Source of the DNA: Haliea alexandrii
Lineage (GTDB): Bacteria; Pseudomonadota; Gammaproteobacteria; Pseudomonadales; Halieaceae
Reading direction: 5' to 3'
Assembly: GCF_003719295.1 (NCBI RefSeq)
Contig: NZ_RFLW01000003.1
Span: forward strand, 62,001 to 126,000
Length of the DNA: 64,000 nucleotides
Below are positions 8,150 to 16,461 of this stretch, in pieces. The translations under genes and the position numbers were made by a program. The notes under the pieces were generated by a model. It had not been told where the DNA came from, ran no database searches, and was given only the letters and a program-made list of their open reading frames with translations. How positions within the stretch are numbered: position 1 is the first letter of the stretch; the number at the start of each line of letters is the position of its first letter.

Positions 8150-8266
8150 TGCGTGGACTTCGCTTGCGAAGGGCGCTGGAGGAGCGCGAGTTTAAGTGAC
8201 GAGGTTTGCCCGGGGTCATCCTCACGTTCACCGATCGTGAGAGTGAGCCTCCAGCGCAGACACGTA
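8150..8266 (+). other. Possible structured RNA or DNA element with nested inverted repeats
   Basis: The 350 bases between 8027 and 8376 hold no credible gene, but this part folds well on paper. An outer stem joins 8150-8155 to 8261-8266. A small hairpin CTTCG/CGAAG occupies 8158-8171. A perfect 10-bp stem GCGCTGGAGG/CCTCCAGCGC pairs 8173-8182 with 8248-8257. Inside it a hairpin CTCACG/CGTGAG lies at 8221-8241. The layout is a three-way junction with a long arm. I recognise no riboswitch or intron family. It could be a small RNA, a leader of the next gene or a remnant recombination site. Confidence 0.35.
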
Positions 8267-8376
8267 TAAACACGCTCCTTGATTCCCGACGGCCGTAGAC
8301 ACGTGATTCATACCACCTCTCGCCCTGCCTTGGACAGGGCTTACAACCATCTCTGATACGTCATGGAGACCGCGCG

Positions 8377-8739
8377 ATGCGCAAGACCGACAGGAAGACC
8401 GAGAATCTGGTCATAAAGGCCTTGACCGATGCCTGTGAAATAGCCCTGGCGCGATTTGAGGGCTTCAGCTGGCTGACCCACCTCGTGAACTATCAGCGGT
8501 TTCCTGCATCGCTGACGATAGTCTGTGTTTACGAGACCAATGCGCAGCTGGCGACATCCGACAGGGAGGCGATGTGCACCTTGATACAGGCTGAGCTTGC
8601 ATCCGTGGGGATACCCATCAAGGACATCCGTCGGCAGGTTCGCTTCGATACCGAAGAAAATTGTAACGACGAGAACGATGGCAAGTGGCGAGAACGTTTC
8701 TGCGAATTTTTGAGTCCCGCCCGCGGGCGTGCTATATAG
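8377..8739 (+). CDS. Conserved hypothetical protein
   Basis: A 120-residue soluble protein with a GGAG ribosome site. It resembles a conserved gammaproteobacterial family of unknown role with the landmarks FEGFSWLTHLVNY, SLTIVCVYET and KDIRR.VRFDTEE; database entries of this family are often labelled 'Fis family regulator', but I see no helix-turn-helix that would justify it. It precedes exonuclease III by 29 bp on the same strand and may be cotranscribed with it. Function unknown. Confidence 0.75.
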   Translation: MRKTDRKTENLVIKALTDACEIALARFEGFSWLTHLVNYQRFPASLTIVCVYETNAQLATSDREAMCTLIQAELASVGIPIKDIRRQVRFDTEENCNDENDGKWRERFCEFLSPARGRAI

Positions 8740-8768
8740 AGCGCCTTTTCCGGAACTGGATCGAACCC

Positions 8769-9545
8769 ATGCGAATTGCCTCCTGGAACGTCAACGGCAT
8801 CCGCGCCGCGATAAAAAAGGATTTTGCCCAGTCACTGCATACCCTGGACGCGGACATCCTCTGCCTGCAGGAAACCAAGGCCCAGGACGATCAGGTGGTG
8901 GCTGCGCTGGAAGGCGTGGAGGGCTACCACGTGCACAGCAACGCCGCGGAGCGCAAGGGCTACTCCGGGGTGGCGATCCTCACGCGCCGGGCGCCAAAGC
9001 GGGTGTTTGCCGATATTGGCCTGCCCGAGCACGATGCGGAGGGGCGGGTGCTCACCGCTGAGTTCGAGAGCTTCTACCTGGTCACTGTCTACACCCCCAA
9101 TTCCGGCAGCGAGTTGCTGCGCCTGCCCTACCGGGAAACCTGGGACCGGGCCTTCCTCGATTTCGTGCAGGCGCTGCAGCAGGAAAAGCCGGTACTGATG
9201 TGCGGGGATTTCAACGTGGCCCACCGCGATATCGATATCGCACGTCCCAAACCCAACTACAACAAAAGTGCCGGCTACACCCAGAAGGAAATCGACGGCA
9301 TGGACAGCATCGTCGCCGCCGGTTTCGTGGATACCTACCGTCACCTCCACCCGGACACCGTCAAGTACAGCTGGTGGAGCTACCGCGCCGGTGCTCGGGC
9401 CAAAAATGTCGGCTGGCGGATCGACTACTTCCTCGGCAGCGCGGCGCTGGTCGAGGAGCGGGTACAGGCGGCGGAGATCTGGAACGAGATCCACGGCTCC
9501 GACCACTGCCCGGTCAGTGTCGACCTGGCCGAGCCTGCGGCATGA
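8769..9545 (+). CDS. xthA: Exodeoxyribonuclease III
   Basis: A 258-residue AP endonuclease/3'-5' exonuclease of the ExoIII (Xth) family, which incises abasic sites and trims blocked 3' ends in base-excision repair. The start [12 protein letters not shown] is at 8769. Catalytic features of the metal-dependent phosphoesterase fold are visible: Asn7, Glu35 in LQETK, the [12 protein letters not shown] loop and the terminal [10 protein letters not shown] with Asp245-His246. Length matches the family. Its stop overlaps the start of the YaiI gene (ATGA), so the next gene is translationally coupled. Confidence 0.95.
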   Translation: MRIASWNVNGIRAAIKKDFAQSLHTLDADILCLQETKAQDDQVVAALEGVEGYHVHSNAAERKGYSGVAILTRRAPKRVFADIGLPEHDAEGRVLTAEFESFYLVTVYTPNSGSELLRLPYRETWDRAFLDFVQALQQEKPVLMCGDFNVAHRDIDIARPKPNYNKSAGYTQKEIDGMDSIVAAGFVDTYRHLHPDTVKYSWWSYRAGARAKNVGWRIDYFLGSAALVEERVQAAEIWNEIHGSDHCPVSVDLAEPAA

Positions 9546-10006
9546 GAATCTGGGTGGACGCGGACGCCTGTCCGGTGGCGATCAAGGAGATCCTCTACCG
9601 TGCGGCCGATCGCACGGCGACTCCGCTGGTGCTGGTGGCCAACCAGTTCCTGCAGACGCCGCCCTCGCGGCATATCTCCTGCGTGCAGGTCCCCCAGGGC
9701 TTCGATGTCGCCGACAACGAGATTGTCCGGCGCTGTGAAGCGGGGGATCTGGTGATAACCAGCGATATTCCGCTGGCGGATGAAGTGGTGAGCAAGGACG
9801 CGCTGGCCCTGAGTCCGCGGGGAGAGCTCTTTACCCGGGAAAACATCAAGGCGCGCCTGAACATGCGTGATTTTCTCGACACGCTGCGCAGCAGCGGCAT
9901 CCAGAGCGGCGGGCCCTCGGCCCTGTCCGCCAGCGAGAAGCAGGCCTTCGCCAATCGTCTGGACCGCTGGTTGAGCCAACGGGCCCGGCAATGTTCGACG
10001 CCCTGA
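9542..10006 (+). CDS. yaiI: YaiI/YqxD (UPF0178) family protein
   Basis: A 154-residue protein with the family opening [12 protein letters not shown] and the internal segments [10 protein letters not shown] and [11 protein letters not shown], with acidic clusters like those of PIN-like nucleases. The biochemical role is unproven. It overlaps xthA by four bases and the downstream antiporter by 16, making a tight three-gene unit. The overlap with a repair nuclease would fit a nucleic-acid role, but that is inference. Confidence 0.88.
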   Translation: MRIWVDADACPVAIKEILYRAADRTATPLVLVANQFLQTPPSRHISCVQVPQGFDVADNEIVRRCEAGDLVITSDIPLADEVVSKDALALSPRGELFTRENIKARLNMRDFLDTLRSSGIQSGGPSALSASEKQAFANRLDRWLSQRARQCSTP

Positions 10007-11010
10007 CTGTCAGCGTCGTCGCCTTCTGTACCGCGGCCCTGGTCATTACGCTGGCCGGCAGTCGCCTGGCCCGGGTTGCCGATGAGCTGGCGGACCGCAC
10101 TGGCCTGGGGGAGGCGATGTTCGGTATTCTGCTGCTGGCTGGCGCCACTTCCCTGCCGGACTTTGCCGCCACACTGAGCGCGGCGCGGGACGCGCGCGCG
10201 GACCTCGCCATGAGCAATATCATGGGCAGCATGGCGGTCAACCTGGTGTTCCTGGGCATCGCCGACATGCTCTACCGCCAGGCCAATCTCGAACACGCCG
10301 CGGCCTCCCCGGCCATTCTCATGCTCGCCGCCCTGCTGATCGTGCTGCTGAGCCTGCCCCTGCTGGCGATGGTCATGCCCCCGGTCAGCGTCTTTGGCAT
10401 ACACCCGGTGACGCCGCTGATCGCCCTGGCGTACCTTTACGGCCTGCACCTGGTGCGCGGCACGCAGGAAAAGCCGATGTGGTTCCCCCGCCCCACGCGC
10501 CAGACCGTGCGCGACCGCCCGGCGCCCTACGCGCGGGAGGGGCTGGCAGCGGCCTGGGGCCGCTTTGTCGCCCTGGCGGCACTCACCGCCCTGGCCGGCT
10601 GGATACTGATGGAGGCGGCCAAAGGCATCAGCGACCAGGCCGGCCTCTCGGATACCCTGGTGGGCGGCCTGCTGACGGCCCTGGCCACCTCGTCTCCTGA
10701 GCTGGTGACCACCATCGCCGCCATCCGCCACGGTTCCCTGACTCTGGGGGTCAGCAACATCTTCGGCACCAACTGCTTCAACATGCTGGTGGTGGCGAGC
10801 GCCGACATCGGCTATCCCGGCGGCTCCATCTATCACGGCATGGCTCCCCTGCAGACGACCTGGGCCCTGGTCTGCATCCTGATGACCGCTATCCTCTTGA
10901 TGGGTATGCTCAAGCGAGAGGTGTTCGGCATCGGTCGCATCGGTTTCGAGAGTGCGCTGATGCTGGCGGTCTACGCGGTGGCTGTCGCCGTGGTGGTGGC
11001 GGCCGCGTAA
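9991..11010 (+). CDS. Calcium/cation antiporter family (CaCA) membrane protein
   Basis: A 339-residue inner-membrane protein with about ten hydrophobic helices and two inverted halves, each carrying the alpha-repeat of the Ca2+/cation antiporter superfamily: GATSLPDF...[10 protein letters not shown] in the first half and ATSSPELV...[10 protein letters not shown] in the second. The acidic residue of the first repeat is Asp, of the second Glu. It should exchange Na+ or K+ (or H+) for Ca2+. It overlaps the YaiI gene by 16 bases and ends the unit. Confidence 0.9.
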   Translation: MFDALTVSVVAFCTAALVITLAGSRLARVADELADRTGLGEAMFGILLLAGATSLPDFAATLSAARDARADLAMSNIMGSMAVNLVFLGIADMLYRQANLEHAAASPAILMLAALLIVLLSLPLLAMVMPPVSVFGIHPVTPLIALAYLYGLHLVRGTQEKPMWFPRPTRQTVRDRPAPYAREGLAAAWGRFVALAALTALAGWILMEAAKGISDQAGLSDTLVGGLLTALATSSPELVTTIAAIRHGSLTLGVSNIFGTNCFNMLVVASADIGYPGGSIYHGMAPLQTTWALVCILMTAILLMGMLKREVFGIGRIGFESALMLAVYAVAVAVVVAAA

Positions 11011-11074
11011 TGACTTGCTACCGGGTGGGCAAGACTCGCGTGACCTGGGCTGCTGAGCACGAGGGCTGAGGTAC

Positions 11075-11242
11075 ATGTGCGGATTGCTGATGCACATACT
11101 CGGAGCCACCCTTTGGACCGGCGCTCATATTGCGCTGTTCGTGGTGGCCGGCGTTTATAAGCAACCAGGAACCGATCGCCGGCGACCATCGACGCGACCG
11201 AGCGCGGAGACCAGGGGATACACAACGCAAGGACGGAGGTGA
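11075..11242 (+). pseudogene. Short fragment resembling the N-terminus of a CopD-like membrane protein
   Basis: The 320 bases between the antiporter and the BKACE gene hold no full gene. A 55-codon frame begins with one hydrophobic helix (LLMHILGATLWTGAHI), which resembles the first helix of CopD-like copper/haem membrane proteins, and then turns into an arginine-rich tail of random appearance before a stop. I read it as a truncated remnant, though a small membrane protein is possible. A 17-codon frame follows at 11244 and has no recognisable content. Confidence 0.33.
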
Positions 11243-11331
11243 CATGGTGGAGAGCCGATATTTTCGCGTAACCGGGCGAGCCCGCAGCGGGTTTTGAAGT
11301 GCAGCGAGACTGACAACAAGGGAGCAGCAGC

Positions 11332-12207
11332 ATGTCGAATACAGCGGGGCCGGTGATCATCGAGGCAGCCATCAACGGGGTCACCAACCGGGAGCAGAAT
11401 CCGCGGGTGCCCATCACCCCCGAGGAGGTCGGGACCGAGGCCCTGGCCTGTATCGAGGCGGGGGCGGCGGTAATCCACAATCACACCACGGTCTTCGGCC
11501 AGGGGCCGGAGGCCTCGGCGGACGCCTACCAGGCCGGCTGGGAATCCGTGCTGGCGGCGCGTCCTGATGCACTGCTCTATCCCACCGTGGACTACGATGA
11601 CAAGGGTGTCAGCTACGAGCACCTGGCGGTGCTGGCGAAGCGCGGATGCCTGCGCATCGGCATCTGCGATCCGGGCTCGATCAATCTCGGTGGCATGGGG
11701 GAGCGCGGCCCCGAAGGTATTGTCTACGCCAACAGCTACGAGGTGATCGGCCGCTGCCTGGATATCCAGGCGGAGCACGGCCTGGGCCCCAGTTTTGCCA
11801 TCTACGAGCCAGGCTTCCTGCGGACGGTACTGGCCTTTCAGCGCAAGGGGCGGGTGCCGCCGGGGGCGATGCTCAAGTTCTACTTCTCCACCGAGCACGG
11901 CCTGTTCGGCGCGCCCTTCGGTCTGCCGCCTACCCTGCAGGCACTCGACATGTACCTGGATATCCTGGGCGACTGCCCCATGCCCTGGGCGGTCTCGGTG
12001 GTGGGTGGCGACGCCGGGCGTTCCGAGGTGGCTGCAGCGGCCCTGGAGCGGGGTGGGCACCTGCATGTGGGCTTGGAGTTCTTCCACGGTGAGCGCCAGC
12101 CTTCCAATGTCGAGCTGGTGCTCGAGGCAGTGGCCCTGTGCGAAAAGCACGGCCGCCCGGTGGCCACGCCGGCGCAGGCAGCCAGCATCCTCGGCCTGCC
12201 CGCCTGA
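11332..12207 (+). CDS. BKACE family (beta-keto acid cleavage enzyme)
   Basis: A 291-residue member of the family typified by 3-keto-5-aminohexanoate cleavage enzyme (Kce, DUF849), which condenses a beta-keto acid with acetyl-CoA to give an acyl-CoA and acetoacetate. Residues expected to hold the metal are visible: Glu11 in IIEAAINGVTN, His49 and His51 in VIHNHTT, and a late Glu249 in GLEFF. It stands alone, so the physiological beta-keto acid is unknown. Specificity in this family varies widely and should not be taken as lysine fermentation. Confidence 0.88.
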   Translation: MSNTAGPVIIEAAINGVTNREQNPRVPITPEEVGTEALACIEAGAAVIHNHTTVFGQGPEASADAYQAGWESVLAARPDALLYPTVDYDDKGVSYEHLAVLAKRGCLRIGICDPGSINLGGMGERGPEGIVYANSYEVIGRCLDIQAEHGLGPSFAIYEPGFLRTVLAFQRKGRVPPGAMLKFYFSTEHGLFGAPFGLPPTLQALDMYLDILGDCPMPWAVSVVGGDAGRSEVAAAALERGGHLHVGLEFFHGERQPSNVELVLEAVALCEKHGRPVATPAQAASILGLPA

Positions 12208-12222
12208 TCTCGAGAGGGAGAG

Positions 12223-12269
12223 GCTGTCCCCCCGTCGTTAGATGGCTAGCGCCATTGGGCAGGGACGGC
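12223..12269. other. Nested stem-loop between the BKACE gene and tRNA-Ser
   Basis: GCTGTCCC (12223-12230) pairs with GGGACGGC (12262-12269), with one G-U pair, and an inner ATGGC/GCCAT hairpin lies at 12242-12255. It sits in the 87-base gap where two transcripts converge and may terminate one or both, although neither strand has a clear T-run after it. Confidence 0.3.
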
Positions 12270-12294
12270 TAATTCACGTTGGTTTTTGGGGAAG

Positions 12295-12384
12295 TGGCGG
12301 AGAGAGAGGGATTCGAACCCTCGATAGGTTTTACCCTATACGCCCTTAGCAGGGGCGCGCCTTCAGCCACTCGGCCACCTCTCC
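12295..12384 (-). tRNA. tRNA-Ser (anticodon GCU)
   Basis: A 90-base minus-strand tRNA with encoded CCA. The acceptor stem GGAGAGG pairs with the 3' strand before GCCA, the anticodon loop reads CTGCTAA (GCU, serine AGC/AGU codons), a long variable arm as expected of class II tRNAs follows, and the T-loop is TTCGAAT. In many gammaproteobacteria this tRNA lies directly behind csrA; here a 2.4-kb acylase gene separates them. Confidence 0.97.
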
Positions 12385-12442
12385 GTACAGACCGCTCCCG
12401 CGGTGATTGCTGCGCGTTGGCAGCCCCTCAGGAACGGCGCGC

Positions 12443-12470
12443 ATCATACCACACTGATTGTAAATTCAAA
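12443..12470 (-). promoter_or_regulatory. Promoter of tRNA-Ser with GC-rich discriminator
   Basis: On the minus strand TTTGAA (12465-12470), a 16-base spacer and TATGAT (12443-12448) form a good sigma-70 promoter about 58 bases before the tRNA. The bases after the -10 are GC-rich (GCGCGCC), the discriminator type associated with stringent control of stable RNA genes. It lies just past the acylase stop, so the tRNA does not depend on read-through. Confidence 0.6.
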
Positions 12471-12493
12471 GGCCTGCTGACCTATCGCGGCCA

Positions 12494-14869
12494 CTATCTG
12501 GGTGCCGTCAGCGTGATTCGCGACTGCACGTCGGCCTCTACATCTTCGCGTTGAAAGCGCACCGCTCGAAACTGCTTGTCACGGTAGAGCTCGGTCTGGT
12601 CCGTGAAGTGCGGTGAAGCGGGGTCACCCGACTGGCTATAGGTCAGCAGGGCCTCGGCGACGGGGCCGTCATCTTCATAGCCAACGGTCAGTACGAAACT
12701 GCTGCCGTGAACAACGGGGTAGCCGGCGTCGGTGAGCAATTCGCTGCCGTCAATCCGCGTGGGGCTCAGCATGGCAATGGGATGATCGGGTATATCCGAC
12801 ACCATCAGGTTTGCCACCCCTTCGTAGCGGTTGCCGCCGTGGATGGGAATGCCGCGCTCGCCGCGGTAGGCAAACTGGGCCTCACGCAGCGGTGCGTCCA
12901 GGGCGTAACCCGCAGAGGTCAGCACCGCCGCGGCATGTGCAAGTTTTTGCAATGCCAGTTGGCTGTCAGCCAATGTATGCGGTGTGGTGAGCGGAGCAGC
13001 GGCATCGAAGGGCACCGCGAACAGATCTCCCTGGCGCATGCCATCCTCGTAGGCGTAGGCCGCCAGCCATTCCCGGAACAGCACCGCACCCTTGCTATCC
13101 AGGTCGAACTTACCGCTGAAGCCGCGCAGGGCGGCGCAGGCATCGGCGAGGTCGACAGCGTTCTCGCAGGCCTGCAACAGCGGCGGCACCAGTAACAGCG
13201 CCGCCAGGCTCTCGTTCTCGAAGAGCAGGCTTTGCATGCGCTCGATCGTGAAGTCGCCCTCTTCGATCAATTGCACGTTCATGCGGGTGCGCAGGCTGCG
13301 CGCGGTGGCCTCAGGCCCGTACAACGGCGAATAACCGGTGAGGGGCGCACTGGCATTGCTCAGCCAGTAGCTGTCGTTGGCGTTGAACACGTAATCTGCG
13401 CGATCCAGCAGCGGCCGGCGTTCGAAAGGCTCGGTGCCGGCGAGCGGTGCGGCACCATCCTGTACCCATTCAAAACGGCTGTCACTGCCGTTGAGCAAGA
13501 CAAACCCCTTGCTCTGGTAAACGTTTGCCGTGCGGGGGTCCTCAAGCAATTGCTGACGCCACAGAGCAATCGCCTCATCGCTCAGTCGTCCCACGGTGGA
13601 GTTATCCAGATACACAGCGCGGCCGTCTGCACTGGCGGCGATGGTGTTCACCCACGGCATGGCGTTCCAGCGCCGGTGCGCGTCAATGAAGCTGTCCATA
13701 CTGGTCGCCAGATTCATGTCGCGCCACTGCGCGAGCAGGTGGCTGTTGTCGGCGTTGGCGTCGCGTACGGTGAAGGCCGTGCTGGTAGTCCAGGGCATAC
13801 CGGGCAGGGTCAGCACCGGGCCGTAGTGGCTCAAATACAGGGTATGGTCTTGCGCCTGCAGGCTGCCGTCCGCCTGCACTACCGGAACCGACACCGCCAC
13901 CTCGCGCATGGCGCGCTCCTCGCCGTCATAGCGATAGACGGTGGGCTTGCCGGGCACCAGCTCCAGTTTGTAGAACACCAGCCGCTGGCTGGCGGAGACC
14001 GTATGGCTCCAGGCCACCGCGCGGTTGAAGCCAATGGCAACCCCGGGGGTACCCAGTAAATGCCCGCCATAAACGTCCAACTTGCCAGGAATGGTCAGGT
14101 GTTTTTCCCAGAAGCGGTTATCGCCATACCAGGGATAGTGCGGGTTTCCCAGCAGCAGGCCTCGACCATTTGCCGTACGCTCCTTGCCGAACGCCCAGGC
14201 ATTGGACCCCATGCCCTGCAAGCTCGCGGCATCCGCGGCCCGAGCCAGGCGCCGATCGCTGACCGGATGCGCCGCCTTGGGGGCATTCCCCGGTGGCTGC
14301 GCGGCCATCAGCGCATCCGCCATTCTTGGCACCGTTTGCGCCACCAGCACCATACGCGCCATGAGGTCGGTATCGGCAATGGGCTGCAACCAGACAGCAC
14401 CGTCACACCAGGACCCTACGCGCTGTTCCGGGTGTTCGGCCAGATAGCGATTGTAGCCATCGGCATAGCCGCGCAACCAGGCACGATTGTCACTGTCCTG
14501 GCGGGAGAGCGCGGTCACGGCCTGGGACTGTATACCCAGCGCCGCGACGACGGCGTCGCTGGCCACGTTGGCATTGTCGGCCCCGGCGCCCAGGTAGCGG
14601 GCCAGTTCACCGCGCGCGGTAAGCAACGAGTGGCCGATATTACAGATGTGGTCTTCGGCGGCGGCGTAACCTTCACCGTAACCCAGGCTGGCGAAATCGC
14701 CGGCGGTGATATGCGGCACACCGAAACTGCTGCGGATGATTTCCACATCGTAGTGTGACGCTGAGCGTGGCGGGGAACTGTCATCCCCTGCAGGATGAGG
14801 GGTCGGACTCTGGCAGCCGGCAACAATACACAAAGCCAGCGCGGCAAACGGAAGGGAATAAGGCGTCAT
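12494..14869 (-). CDS. Penicillin acylase family lipoprotein (Ntn hydrolase)
   Basis: A 791-residue protein of the penicillin amidase/acyl-homoserine-lactone acylase family, made as a precursor that cuts itself into alpha and beta chains. The ATG at 14869 follows AGGAG by ten bases. Residues 1-19 are a lipoprotein signal ending in VAGC (Cys19), so the enzyme is probably tethered in the envelope. The nucleophile of the beta chain is Ser222 in the GSNAW motif, preceded by a spacer near residues 190-221. Substrates in this family include N-acyl-homoserine lactones, cyclic lipopeptides and beta-lactams; none can be assigned. It sits between csrA and tRNA-Ser, where other gammaproteobacteria have nothing, suggesting insertion. 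Confidence 0.9.
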   Translation of the reverse strand: MTPYSLPFAALALCIVAGCQSPTPHPAGDDSSPPRSASHYDVEIIRSSFGVPHITAGDFASLGYGEGYAAAEDHICNIGHSLLTARGELARYLGAGADNANVASDAVVAALGIQSQAVTALSRQDSDNRAWLRGYADGYNRYLAEHPEQRVGSWCDGAVWLQPIADTDLMARMVLVAQTVPRMADALMAAQPPGNAPKAAHPVSDRRLARAADAASLQGMGSNAWAFGKERTANGRGLLLGNPHYPWYGDNRFWEKHLTIPGKLDVYGGHLLGTPGVAIGFNRAVAWSHTVSASQRLVFYKLELVPGKPTVYRYDGEERAMREVAVSVPVVQADGSLQAQDHTLYLSHYGPVLTLPGMPWTTSTAFTVRDANADNSHLLAQWRDMNLATSMDSFIDAHRRWNAMPWVNTIAASADGRAVYLDNSTVGRLSDEAIALWRQQLLEDPRTANVYQSKGFVLLNGSDSRFEWVQDGAAPLAGTEPFERRPLLDRADYVFNANDSYWLSNASAPLTGYSPLYGPEATARSLRTRMNVQLIEEGDFTIERMQSLLFENESLAALLLVPPLLQACENAVDLADACAALRGFSGKFDLDSKGAVLFREWLAAYAYEDGMRQGDLFAVPFDAAAPLTTPHTLADSQLALQKLAHAAAVLTSAGYALDAPLREAQFAYRGERGIPIHGGNRYEGVANLMVSDIPDHPIAMLSPTRIDGSELLTDAGYPVVHGSSFVLTVGYEDDGPVAEALLTYSQSGDPASPHFTDQTELYRDKQFRAVRFQREDVEADVQSRITLTAPR

Positions 14870-14908
14870 GGGGGCAGCACTCCTGTGCACGAGAACACGG
14901 GGTGCGGG

Positions 14909-15109
14909 TTAGTCCCGGGAATCGTCCTCCGAGGCGGCCTCCTCATCACCCTCCTGAATGCGATTGTAGATTTCTTCGCGATGAACTGCGACATCTTTCG
15001 GGGCGCTGACCCCGATGCGCACCTGATTGCCCTTGACGCCCAGCACCGTGATCGTGATGTCGTCGCCAACCATCAGTGATTCACCCACCCTGCGGGTCAG
15101 TATGAGCAT
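14909..15109 (-). CDS. csrA: Carbon storage regulator CsrA
   Basis: A 66-residue CsrA/RsmA post-transcriptional regulator that binds GGA motifs in mRNA leaders and controls central metabolism, biofilm and motility. The opening [16 protein letters not shown] and the [18 protein letters not shown] core are canonical; the acidic tail is longer than in E. coli. The ATG at 15109 follows AAGGAG. A second GGA lies 8 bases further upstream, and the two GGA copies around the ribosome site would suit CsrA autorepression. The position after alaS and aspartokinase is the usual gammaproteobacterial one. It may influence the flagellar array in this window. Confidence 0.97.
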   Translation of the reverse strand: MLILTRRVGESLMVGDDITITVLGVKGNQVRIGVSAPKDVAVHREEIYNRIQEGDEEAASEDDSRD

Positions 15110-15218
15110 AACTCCTTGCCTCCTTGCGCCCACCGAGACACGGCAGGCGGCGCCAACCATGCGCTGCTGATTCTTCAGTGTTAGCCGAGAATGCAGAAAA
15201 CGCAACTGCCGGTTTGTA

Positions 15219-16460
15219 TCAGTTTGCAATATTCGCGGCGGGTGCCTGTTCGAGCTCAAACGCGGAATGCAGCGCGCGTACCGCCAATTCCATGAATTTT
15301 TCCTCGATGATGACCGATATCTTGATTTCGGATGTCGTGATCATCTGGATGTTGATGCCCATTTCCGAAAGTGCACGGAACATGGTGCTGGCAACCCCGG
15401 CGTGCGAGCGCATACCCACACCGACAACCGATACCTTGGCGATGCGGCTGTCCACGCGCACCTCACGAGCATTGAGTTCTGAGGCCACCTGCTCCAGAAC
15501 AGCCTGCGCCCGTGGCAGGTCCGCCCGGCCTACGGTGAACGTGAGGTCGGTGCTGTTATCCTCCGCCACGTTCTGCAGAATGACATCCACTTCGATATTG
15601 GCATCGCCAATCGGCCCCAATATACGGTAAGCCACACCGGGCATATCCGGCACGCCGAGAATGGTGAGCTTGGCCTCATCGCGGTTGAAGGCGATGCCGG
15701 CAATTGTCGGCGTTTCCATCACGGACGCGTCCTCCAGGGTTATGAGGGTGCCGGGGCCTTCTTTCATGCTGTGCAGCACCCGCAGTGGCACTTTGTATTT
15801 GCCGGCGAATTCCACCGCCCGGATTTGCAGCACCTTGGAGCCCATGCTGGCCATTTCCAGCATTTCCTCAAAGGTGATGCGGTCGAGCCGGCGCGCATCA
15901 TCAACCACGCGGGGATCGGTGGTGTACACGCCATCCACATCGGTATAGATCTGGCATTCGTCGGCCTTCAGGGCCGCCGCCAGGGCAACGGCCGTGGTGT
16001 CCGAACCGCCGCGGCCCAGGGTGGTGATATTGCCCTGCTCGTCTACCCCCTGAAAGCCGGCCACCACGAGCACGAAGCCCGCCGCGAGGTCGGCCTGCAG
16101 ACGGCTGTCATCGATATCACGGATACGCGCCTTGGTATGCGCGTCGTCGGTGAGAATGCGCACCTGGCTGCCGGTATAGGATTTGGCCGCCACGCCACGC
16201 TGGTTCAGCGCCATGCTCAACAGCGCGGTGGTCACCTGTTCGCCAGTGGCCAGCAGTACATCGAGCTCCCGCGCCAGGGGCTGCTCCTGCAGCTCGTGCG
16301 CCAGGCCCAGCAGCCGGTTGGTTTCGCCGCTCATGGCCGATACCACAACCACCACCTGATGGCCGTCGTGGCGAAAGCGCGCGACTTTATCCGCTACCTG
16401 CGCAATACGCTCGATGCTGCCGACGGACGTACCGCCGAACTTCTGGACAATCACACCCAT
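15219..16460 (-). CDS. lysC: Aspartate kinase
   Basis: A 413-residue monofunctional aspartokinase, the first step from aspartate to lysine, methionine and threonine. The ATG at 16460 gives [15 protein letters not shown], with the kinase motif KFGGTS at 7-12, and the substrate loop [12 protein letters not shown] near residue 150. The C-terminal third holds two ACT domains (from about residue 265) that usually bind lysine and/or threonine for feedback control. It starts 1 bp after the alaS stop, so the two are cotranscribed; no lysine riboswitch leader is possible here because there is no leader. Confidence 0.96.
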   Translation of the reverse strand: MGVIVQKFGGTSVGSIERIAQVADKVARFRHDGHQVVVVVSAMSGETNRLLGLAHELQEQPLARELDVLLATGEQVTTALLSMALNQRGVAAKSYTGSQVRILTDDAHTKARIRDIDDSRLQADLAAGFVLVVAGFQGVDEQGNITTLGRGGSDTTAVALAAALKADECQIYTDVDGVYTTDPRVVDDARRLDRITFEEMLEMASMGSKVLQIRAVEFAGKYKVPLRVLHSMKEGPGTLITLEDASVMETPTIAGIAFNRDEAKLTILGVPDMPGVAYRILGPIGDANIEVDVILQNVAEDNSTDLTFTVGRADLPRAQAVLEQVASELNAREVRVDSRIAKVSVVGVGMRSHAGVASTMFRALSEMGINIQMITTSEIKISVIIEEKFMELAVRALHSAFELEQAPAANIAN

Positions 16461-16461
16461 A

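Noticed and set aside
8087..8269. 60-codon frame in the tRNA-remnant/structured region
   Set aside because: No ribosome site, no recognisable domain, and it runs through the inverted repeats that better explain the sequence.
12279..12554. Open frame across tRNA-Ser
   Set aside because: It reads through the antisense of a tRNA, a common artefact.
15110..15218. Lysine riboswitch near the aspartokinase gene
   Set aside because: This gap is downstream of aspartokinase; the gene itself starts 1 bp after alaS, so there is no leader.
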